Of a DNA stretch of 5,235 bases, positions 1-5,235 are shown in pieces (position 1 is the first letter of the stretch; each line of letters opens with the position of its first letter). The stretch is from the NCBI GenBank assembly GCA_023416455.1, contig JAEZHQ010000303.1, positions 1 through 5,235 of the forward strand. The letters are read 5' to 3'. The notes under the pieces are model-generated. The model was given only the letters and a program-made list of their open reading frames with translations. It had not been told where the DNA came from and ran no database searches. The translations under genes and the position numbers were made by a program. The DNA comes from Pseudomonadota bacterium. GTDB lineage: Bacteria > Pseudomonadota > Alphaproteobacteria > Azospirillales > Azospirillaceae.

Positions 1-522
1 GGCCGCAGCCGGAGCGGTGACCGGGATTGTCGCGGGCGCCGGGTCGGGGGGCGGCGCCGATGCCGGAGCGGCGGGCGGCGGCAGGGCCACGACCGTGATG
101 GCCCGCTCCCCCAGGGCATCCGGAGGCAACGCGGCCGGGCGGCGGAGATTCGCCGCGACCGGGTCCCCGGCGCCGCCGGGCGGCCTGCCTGCCTCCGCCG
201 CCGGGACGGTCTTCAGGATGTAGGAACCGTCCCGCTCGTCGATGGACAGGGAATAGCGGGCGTGGCGCGGCGGGTAGCGGACCAGCGGGTCGAGGCGGCC
301 GTCGGCCAGCGGACCGAGGAGGTCGGTTTCCGCGTCGATGTAGGGCGTCGCCGCCACCGCCAGAATGGGTCCGGCCACCAGGGGGATGCAGCCGCCGGCC
401 GGGAAGGCCGCGCCCAGCGCCAGGACCGGCAGCACCCGGCGCAGCGCTCCGCCGCAACGCCCCGCATGACGGCCACCCCCGTGATGACCATCCCCGTGAC
501 GACCGCCGACCGCCTCGCTCAT
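1..522 (-). CDS. Putative exported lipoprotein of unknown function with Pro/Ala-rich tail (3' end beyond window)
   Basis: This reading frame starts at ATG 522-520 and stays open for 174 codons to the left edge, so its stop lies outside. I do not recognise the family. The first 25 residues are rich in Gly, His and Arg. Residues 26-45 (ALRRVLPVLALGAAFPAGGC) look like a signal peptide: two arginines, a hydrophobic stretch, and AGG before Cys45. AGG-C is a loose lipobox, so a lipoprotein is plausible but not certain. A compact folded part (about 46-116) follows, including TPYIDAETDLLGPLADG and RYSLSIDERDGSYILKTVP, which looks like short beta strands. From about residue 117 the chain is low-complexity Pro/Ala, probably a disordered linker or periplasm-spanning tail. 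The start is supported by a strong double Shine-Dalgarno sequence. The gene lies 174 bases downstream of the channel gene on the same strand and could share its transcript or have its own promoter. Reality of the gene: fairly sure. Function: unknown. Confidence 0.7.
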   Translation of the reverse strand, partial: MSEAVGGRHGDGHHGGGRHAGRCGGALRRVLPVLALGAAFPAGGCIPLVAGPILAVAATPYIDAETDLLGPLADGRLDPLVRYPPRHARYSLSIDERDGSYILKTVPAAEAGRPPGGAGDPVAANLRRPAALPPDALGERAITVVALPPPAAPASAPPPDPAPATIPVTAPAAA

Positions 523-524
523 GA

Positions 525-537
525 CCTCCCCCTCCCT
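525..537 (-). promoter_or_regulatory. Tandem Shine-Dalgarno for the lipoprotein-like gene
   Basis: On the minus strand this reads AGGGAGGGGGAGG, followed by TC and the ATG at 522. The outer AGGGAGG sits 8 bases from the start codon, which is a good spacing. The inner GGGAGG is only 2 bases away and is too close to work alone. This site is the main reason for choosing the ATG at 522 over the out-of-frame ATG at 491. Confidence 0.6.
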
Positions 538-579
538 GTGCCGTCCATTGCCCGTGCGCCGGCGCTCCGCCGCCCGCCG

Positions 580-623
580 CCTGGAGTTTCGTGCGTTCAA
601 TCTGAAACGCACGAAACTCCAGG
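580..623. repeat. Perfect 18-bp inverted repeat between two genes (hairpin or operator)
   Basis: The left arm (580-597, CCTGGAGTTTCGTGCGTT) is the exact reverse complement of the right arm (606-623), with an 8-base loop. An alternative inner pairing (596-599 with 603-606, bulging one A) would shrink the loop to three bases. It lies 74 bases past the stop of the channel gene and 58 bases before the start of the next gene. As RNA it would be a very stable hairpin, but neither strand has a clean U-tract after it, so it is not a textbook intrinsic terminator. It could be a terminator without a U-tract, an RNA-stabilising stem at the 3' end of the operon, or a dimeric regulator's operator for the downstream gene. 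The repeat is certain; its role is open. Confidence 0.75.
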
Positions 624-652
624 TCCTTGTTCTGCGAGCGGATTCACGCTTC

Positions 653-668
653 AAATCGATTCCGATTT
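653..668. repeat. Short AT-rich inverted repeat downstream of the channel gene
   Basis: AAATCG (653-658) and CGATTT (663-668) form a perfect 6-bp stem with a 4-base loop, 29 bases past the channel-gene stop. It lies in the AT-richest patch of the window (about 585-670). It may be part of a promoter or operator for the next gene, or a weak hairpin. On the minus strand a TTGAAG (654-649) lies just after it and could be a -35-like element, but I see no convincing -10 at the right distance. The stem is short enough that chance is possible. Confidence 0.3.
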
Positions 669-696
669 TACGCGATCCGCTCCAGGCCCGGCGCCA

Positions 697-3600
697 TCAC
701 GTGTCCGCCAGGACCGCGGCGGTGGCGGCCGCGGTCCTGGTCGCCCCGGGGTCGCGGCCATCCTGCACCAGCGCGTCGAGAAGGTCCGGCGGCGACGGTT
801 CCAGCCCCGCCTCGCGCAGCGTCGCATAGACCGATTTCCAGACCTTTTCCGGGACCGTGAAGGTGGCGTCGTAGTCCTTGACCCAGAAGATCAGGTTGTA
901 CCTCGCCAGCCACTGCCCGTTGCCGGAGCGCATGCCGCCGTAGCGCACGAAGGGCTGCACGCCCGCCGCGCTCTCCATCACCCCTTCGGCGCTGCGGATC
1001 CCGCGGGTCAGCACCTCGGCCATGAACTCCGGCTCGTAGGCGGGATCGGCGAAATACTCCAGATTCAACCACACCCGCTCGACCGCGCTGAAATTGATGA
1101 CGGTCGCTTCCGACACCTTGCCGTTGGGCATGGCGACGGTGTAGCCGGCGGGGTTGCGCACCCGCACCGTCCGCCAGGTCATGTCGACCACCACGCCCCG
1201 CACGAGGTCGGTGAACTGCACGCTGTCGCCGATCTTGAACGGCCGCTCCAGGTTGAGGACGATTCCGGAGAAGACGTTGGCGATGTTGGCCTGGATGGCC
1301 AGGCCGATGACCATGCCGATCAGGCCCGAGGCGGCCAGCAGGCTGGTGATCGGCTGCTTCATGACGAAGGCGATGATGCCGCAGAAGGCCAGGCCGAAGA
1401 CGATGAACGAGGCGAAGCGCCGGATGATGGCGGGGATCCGGCGCTGGGTGCGGACCTCCAGCGGCGTCCAGACGAACCGTTCCAGCGTCTGGCTGACCAG
1501 GAAGGCCGGCACCATCCACCACAGCACGTCGAACAGGTTCACGATCATCTGCACGCCGCTGTTGGGCAGGCTGGCCACCGCCCAGTCGAGCGCCACGTTG
1601 CCGACCGCCATCAGCAGCAGCGGCCAGGACAGGATGCGCATGACCAGCGTCTGGATCCTCCAGAACTGGCCGCGGTCCTTGCGGTCCATGGCGCGGGCGA
1701 ACAGGGCCAGCACGCCCGCGAAGATGGCGATGTAGATGAAGTGGTCGTGGCGGATGAAGTCCCGCGCCGCCGGGCTGTCGGGGACCGCCATCAGCCCGAA
1801 GTCGACCCGCGAGAAATCCGGCGCCGGCCGGCCGAAGCCGACATAGTTGGGGTCGCCCTCGGTGCTGACCGACACGACGTCCTGGGAGATCCAGGCCCGC
1901 GACAGCCGCCAGCCCGGAGACGACGCCAGCACGCGGTTGGCCCGCAACTGCTCCAGCAGGGCAGACCCTTCGGATTCACCTTCCAGCACGCTGCGGATGC
2001 GGTCCAGGGCGGTCGGCTCCGCCGGCTGGACCGGAGCCGCCGCCGCCTTCAGCTTCTCCACGAAGTCGGAGGTGTCGATCAGCCCCATGCCCAGCACGTC
2101 GGTCACGAACATGACGTTGTTCCGGTTCAGCGTGCGGTGGCGGAAGCTGAGGCCGGCCACCTTGCTGCCGAAGGCCTGCTGGACGTTCAGGAAGTCGAGC
2201 GCGAAGCGGCCCTCGATCCGGTAGGCCACGTAGGTCGTCGTCTCGTCCCGCTCCTCGCGGTAGGGCTTGCCAAGCTCCACCGGCTTGACCGCGTTGGCGA
2301 AGATGACGTCGGCGGGATCGAAATTGCCGCGGTAGCGGAACCACACCGTGGCGTTGATGGTCGCCTCGTTCCGCTCCGTGCTGAGGTCGCGCACCTCGTT
2401 GATCTGGACGCCCGTGTAGATGACGTTCGTCTTGTACATGAAGCGGTCGTTGACGTAGAGGGCACGCCCGCGCTGGACCTCCTCCAGGAAGTTGGAGACC
2501 CCGACCTCGCGGATCGGCTGGAGCTGGGTCAGCGCCGCCACCGGGTTCAGCCCGTTGTAGAGCGCCATCAGCACCGGCAGGTTGGCCAGCCCCTTCGCGT
2601 CGAAGGTCCAGGGGCCGACGGTGCCGAAGAAGGCCGTCTCGTTGCGGTCGCGGGCGGCCAGCCGGTCGCGCACCGCTTCGGCGAAGGCGCGGGATCCGCC
2701 CTGCCGGCCGGGCGCCGGGGCCTCCGCCGGCAGGGCGGCCAGGCTGTGGCCGACCGCGTCGGCGACCAGCGACAGGGCGTCGTCGGCGATGGCCGCCGCC
2801 CAGTCCGGCACCGACTGGAAGCGCTTGACGTACTGGCCGTAGAAGCCCTGGGCGCGCTCGTTGGCGGTGTCGAACAGGATCGGCGACGACACCAGCAGGC
2901 CGTGCCCGTAGGTCTCCGGCGCCTGGCGGCCGGCCAGCGCCACCAGATGGGCGCGGAAGGCGTTGGAGGCCATGGCCGAGGGGCCGGCGATGAGGTTGCG
3001 CAGGTTGGCGTCGCGCAGCGCCACCACCACCCGCGCGCTGTCACCCGGCGAGCCGAGGACGACCACGGCGCCGGTCGGCATCCTCTGCTTGACCTCCTCG
3101 GCCAGCGCCGTCAGGTCGCCGGCGCCCGGCGCGAACGTCCACTGCGCCACCAGCCGGGTCCCGAAGCGCTGGATGATCCGGTCGAACTGCTCGGCCTGGA
3201 CGGCGGCCTGGGGGCTGTCCTCGCGGATGATGGCGATGGTCGGCTCGCCGATCACGTTGCGCACGTAATTCGCCAGGAAGCGGATCTCGAAGCCGGCGTC
3301 GAAGTTGACGCGGAAAGCCCAGGGGTTGGGCTCCGCCATCGCGCCCGGCTGGATCGCCAGGAGCGGAACCCCCCGCTCGGCGTAGACGCCGGCGGCGTCC
3401 GCAAGGGCGTCGGGATGGTGGCCGATGACCGCCAGGACCGCGGGGTCGCCGGCGACCGTCCGGGCCAGTTCCCGCGACAGCGCGGGGTCGCCGCGGTCGT
3501 CGAAGGCGCGCAGCTCGACCGGCCGTCCGCCCAGGCCGCCGCCGGCGTTGATCAGGCCGGCGCGCAACTCCGCCCCCTGCTGCGCCGCCCGGCCCAGCGC

Positions 3601-3801
3601 CGCCTCCGGCCCCGACAGAGGCGCCACCAGGGCGACGACCAGGGGGTCGCGGTTCTGGCCGTCGAGAAGCCAGCTGCGCACGACCGCCGACACCACGACG
3701 GCGACGGCGACGGCGCTGGCCAGGATCAGCGCGAAGCGCGCTTTCTTCGTCAGTCTCGGCAGCAGGGCGGAAAGGAAGGACGGCTTGAACCACGTCATCA
3801 T
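697..3801 (-). CDS. Fusion receptor-channel: periplasmic binding domain, pentameric-channel-like sensor domain, MscS pore
   Basis: Membrane protein of 1034 residues from ATG 3801. Residues 22-42 are an N-terminal membrane anchor. Residues 53-421 match a type I periplasmic binding protein of the LivJ/amino-acid class (VVALVAPLSGPEAALG, then VIGHHPDALADAAGVYAERG). Residues 434-674 are a beta-rich periplasmic module resembling the ligand-binding domain of pentameric ligand-gated channels. Helices lie near 687-704, 717-741, 750-773 and 789-813, followed by the MscS pore helix at 817-849 (GLIGMVIGLAIQANIANVFS). The MscS beta domain follows at 852-908 (ERPFKIGDSV, MPNGKVSEATVINFS), then the alpha/beta cytoplasmic part to about 1006. 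Basic residues after the first and third of these helices put them inside, which fits a cytoplasmic MscS end and outer sensor domains. The only cysteine is in a membrane helix. The start was chosen because the anchor follows it closely; the frame is also open upstream to an ATG at 3948, inside the preceding gene. The Shine-Dalgarno (GGTGG) is weak. Likely a solute-gated channel; the ligand is unknown. Confidence 0.9.
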   Translation of the reverse strand: MMTWFKPSFLSALLPRLTKKARFALILASAVAVAVVVSAVVRSWLLDGQNRDPLVVALVAPLSGPEAALGRAAQQGAELRAGLINAGGGLGGRPVELRAFDDRGDPALSRELARTVAGDPAVLAVIGHHPDALADAAGVYAERGVPLLAIQPGAMAEPNPWAFRVNFDAGFEIRFLANYVRNVIGEPTIAIIREDSPQAAVQAEQFDRIIQRFGTRLVAQWTFAPGAGDLTALAEEVKQRMPTGAVVVLGSPGDSARVVVALRDANLRNLIAGPSAMASNAFRAHLVALAGRQAPETYGHGLLVSSPILFDTANERAQGFYGQYVKRFQSVPDWAAAIADDALSLVADAVGHSLAALPAEAPAPGRQGGSRAFAEAVRDRLAARDRNETAFFGTVGPWTFDAKGLANLPVLMALYNGLNPVAALTQLQPIREVGVSNFLEEVQRGRALYVNDRFMYKTNVIYTGVQINEVRDLSTERNEATINATVWFRYRGNFDPADVIFANAVKPVELGKPYREERDETTTYVAYRIEGRFALDFLNVQQAFGSKVAGLSFRHRTLNRNNVMFVTDVLGMGLIDTSDFVEKLKAAAAPVQPAEPTALDRIRSVLEGESEGSALLEQLRANRVLASSPGWRLSRAWISQDVVSVSTEGDPNYVGFGRPAPDFSRVDFGLMAVPDSPAARDFIRHDHFIYIAIFAGVLALFARAMDRKDRGQFWRIQTLVMRILSWPLLLMAVGNVALDWAVASLPNSGVQMIVNLFDVLWWMVPAFLVSQTLERFVWTPLEVRTQRRIPAIIRRFASFIVFGLAFCGIIAFVMKQPITSLLAASGLIGMVIGLAIQANIANVFSGIVLNLERPFKIGDSVQFTDLVRGVVVDMTWRTVRVRNPAGYTVAMPNGKVSEATVINFSAVERVWLNLEYFADPAYEPEFMAEVLTRGIRSAEGVMESAAGVQPFVRYGGMRSGNGQWLARYNLIFWVKDYDATFTVPEKVWKSVYATLREAGLEPSPPDLLDALVQDGRDPGATRTAAATAAVLADT

Positions 3802-3857
3802 GATGACCACCGGGGCAAAGGCGATGTGGGCGTTGGGGATGCGGCCATGGCTGGGCG

Positions 3858-5235
3858 CTACCGCTCCTGAAGGCCGTGCTGGAGGCCGCTCAGGAGCGGT
3901 GACAGGAGATAGTCGAGGACGGTGCGCCGGCCGGTGAGGATGCTGCACACGACGCGGACGCCGGGATACAGGTCGTAGCGCCGCCCCCCGTAGGCGAAGG
4001 AGCGGGCGCCCAGCTCGATGCGGACCTTGTAGTAGGGCTGGTTGTCGGCGTCGATCAGGGTGTCCGGGCTGATGGTGCGGACCTGCCCGACGATGTGGCC
4101 GAAGCGCGAGGCGTCGCTGCTGGCCAGCGTGACCGACGCCTCCTGCCCGACCTGGACGTAGCCGATGTCCTGCACCGGCAGGCGGGCGTCGACCACCAGC
4201 CGGCCGTCGCCCGGCACCAGCTCGACCACGGTCTCGCCGGGCTTGACCACCGCGCCGCGCGTGGAGACGCCCAGCGTCTTCACCACCCCGTCCATGGGCG
4301 CGCGCAGCACGCTGCGGTCCAGGTTGTCGTCGATGCGGGCCTGGCGCTGGGACAGCTCGGCGATGCTGCGGCGCGCCTCTTCCAGGGCGCTGCGCGCCTC
4401 CTCCAGATACTTCTGGTCGATCCAGCCGAGCCGGTCGCGGGCCTCGGACAGCGCCGCCTCGGCCCGCAGCAGGGCGTTGCGGTCCTCGGAGATGCCGCCG
4501 GTCAGGTTCACCTCGTCGCGCAGAAGCTCCAGATGCTTCATGCGGTTGGTGATCTCCCGGCGGAGCAGGCTGTCGCTGATGGCGATCTGCTCCTGAAGCA
4601 GCCGAAGCGCCGCCTGGTTCCGGGCGATGCGCGCCTTGACCATCGCCACGTCCTGCTCGCGCTGGACGACGGTCTGCTGCTGAATCCGGATGTCGGAGGC
4701 GAGGCGGTCGCGCCGGGCGCGGAGCAGGGCGCGCGACGCGGCCACCACCTCGGGCCAGCCGGTGAGCAGCCAGTCGGGGTAGGCGGCCTCGTCGGCGCCG
4801 GCCACCTCCGCCTCCAGCCGGGCCTGGTCGGCGGTCAACGAGGACAGCCGCACGCGCAGCTCCTTGACGTCCGCGCCCGTCTTGGTCTGGTCCAGCTCCA
4901 CCAGGGGCTGCCCCTCCGCGACCCGGTCCCCCTCGGCGACCAGGATGGCGTGGATGATCCCGCCCTCCAGATGCTGGACGCTCTGGACGTAGGAGACCGG
5001 CACCACGTCGCCGAGGGCGTTGCTGGTGACGTTCAGCTCGGCCAGCGCCGCCCAGCCCACGGCGAACAGCAGGAAGCCTCCGGCCACCAGCAGAAAGCGG
5101 TCGCCGCCGCCCGGATCGTCCTCGGCCACCGCGGCGGGAACCGCGGGTGCCGCGGGTGCCGCCGCCTCCGGCGGCGCCCGGCCGGCGGCGATGGCGGAGA
5201 AGGAGCGGGCCGGCGGTGGGACGCCGCGCCGGGGC
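3858..5235 (-). CDS. Type I secretion membrane-fusion protein, HlyD family (5' end beyond window)
   Basis: Inner-membrane periplasmic adaptor that links an ABC exporter to an outer-membrane TolC-type channel for one-step protein export. Numbered from an internal GTG at 5129: one membrane helix at about 11-31; first half of the lipoyl-like domain at about 48-80 (VQHLEGGIIHAILVAEGDRV, a family hallmark); a long helical coiled-coil hairpin at about 82-272; second lipoyl half at 274-305 (LRAPMDGVVKTLGV); beta-barrel at about 309-400; and the typical C-terminus with TGRRTVLDYLLSPL and a final ER. These match the LapC/PrsE-like branch of HlyD. The frame remains open upstream of the GTG, with no ATG and no Shine-Dalgarno, through 35 more Pro/Ala-rich codons to the right edge. 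The true start is therefore probably outside, and at least 458 residues are visible. The partner ABC transporter would be expected nearby, but it is not in view. The stop TAG lies 56 bases before the channel gene, suggesting one operon. Confidence 0.93.
   Translation of the reverse strand, partial: PRRGVPPPARSFSAIAAGRAPPEAAAPAAPAVPAAVAEDDPGGGDRFLLVAGGFLLFAVGWAALAELNVTSNALGDVVPVSYVQSVQHLEGGIIHAILVAEGDRVAEGQPLVELDQTKTGADVKELRVRLSSLTADQARLEAEVAGADEAAYPDWLLTGWPEVVAASRALLRARRDRLASDIRIQQQTVVQREQDVAMVKARIARNQAALRLLQEQIAISDSLLRREITNRMKHLELLRDEVNLTGGISEDRNALLRAEAALSEARDRLGWIDQKYLEEARSALEEARRSIAELSQRQARIDDNLDRSVLRAPMDGVVKTLGVSTRGAVVKPGETVVELVPGDGRLVVDARLPVQDIGYVQVGQEASVTLASSDASRFGHIVGQVRTISPDTLIDADNQPYYKVRIELGARSFAYGGRRYDLYPGVRVVCSILTGRRTVLDYLLSPLLSGLQHGLQER
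3860..3900. repeat. Perfect 11-bp inverted repeat over the stop codon of the secretion adaptor gene
   Basis: ACCGCTCCTGA (3860-3870) and TCAGGAGCGGT (3890-3900) are exact reverse complements. An inner GGCC/GGCC pairing (3872-3875 with 3884-3887) could extend the stem. The mRNA hairpin would contain the last codons of the adaptor, and its 3' arm ends on the first base of the TAG stop (3860-3858). That arm also carries AGGAG, the only strong Shine-Dalgarno-like string before the next gene, although it lies about 55 bases from the ATG at 3801. There is no U-tract, so simple termination is unlikely. It may tune expression of the downstream channel gene or protect RNA ends. The repeat is certain; its function is inferred. 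Confidence 0.5.

Noticed and set aside
213..491. A 92-codon minus-strand frame rich in Arg, Trp and Ser
   Set aside because: It lies out of phase within the 1-522 gene, which has the better ribosome site, signal-like segment and more natural composition.
580..623. Calling the palindrome an intrinsic terminator
   Set aside because: The stem is strong, but the minus-strand continuation is GC-rich with no run of U, so it is listed as an inverted repeat instead.
668..1522. A 284-codon minus-strand frame over the MscS region
   Set aside because: It is out of phase with the clear MscS coding sequence and gives a low-complexity Arg/Gly/His-rich product.
262..3870. A 1202-codon open frame on the plus strand
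   Set aside because: Its codon boundaries coincide exactly with those of the channel gene on the other strand. It stays open because that gene avoids TTA, CTA and TCA. The product is a His/Asp/Arg/Gly-rich string without domains, and it spans the intergenic gap and part of another gene.
5135..5165. Short tandem repeat of CCGCGGGTG near the right edge
   Set aside because: Only about two units long and it encodes the Pro/Ala-rich N-terminal stretch of the secretion adaptor; ordinary low-complexity coding sequence.
1..5235. CRISPR arrays, tRNA or rRNA genes, insertion sequences
   Set aside because: No spaced direct repeats, no RNA gene signatures and no transposase-like frames were seen; nearly the whole window is taken up by the three genes.

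Overview
The window is very GC-rich, and its three genes all lie on the minus strand. They use almost exclusively G/C-ending codons. The codons TTA, CTA and TCA are avoided so strictly that a spurious 3.6 kb frame stays open on the opposite strand. Composition and protein types (an HlyD-type secretion adaptor, an MscS-type channel, a short Pro/Ala-rich envelope protein) suggest a Gram-negative proteobacterium, most likely a high-GC alphaproteobacterium of the Azospirillum/Rhodospirillales kind. The taxon is inferred from style, not from a marker gene.

Transcription runs from right to left. At the right edge (about 3858-5235) is the type I secretion membrane-fusion protein, whose 5' end lies outside the window. 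A gap of 56 bases follows, with a perfect 11-bp inverted repeat across the stop of the first gene. Next comes a gene of about 1034 codons (697-3801) encoding an unusual multi-domain membrane protein. In order it has an N-terminal membrane anchor, a type I periplasmic binding domain of the LivJ/amino-acid class, a beta-rich periplasmic module that resembles the ligand-binding domain of pentameric (Cys-loop) ligand-gated channels, and a five-helix membrane region ending in a clear MscS pore helix and cytoplasmic MscS domain. About 175 bases of AT-richer intergenic DNA follow, with a perfect 18-bp inverted repeat. The last gene (1-522) is a small exported protein, probably a lipoprotein, with a Pro/Ala-rich tail that runs off the left edge.

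The first two genes look like one operon. A reasonable but unproven picture is a type I secretion export channel co-expressed with a chemically gated, MscS-like channel that senses a periplasmic solute through one or two stacked ligand-binding domains. The fusion protein is the most interesting object here. Its outer domains belong to receptor families and its pore belongs to the mechanosensitive family, so it looks like a natural ligand-gated MscS channel.
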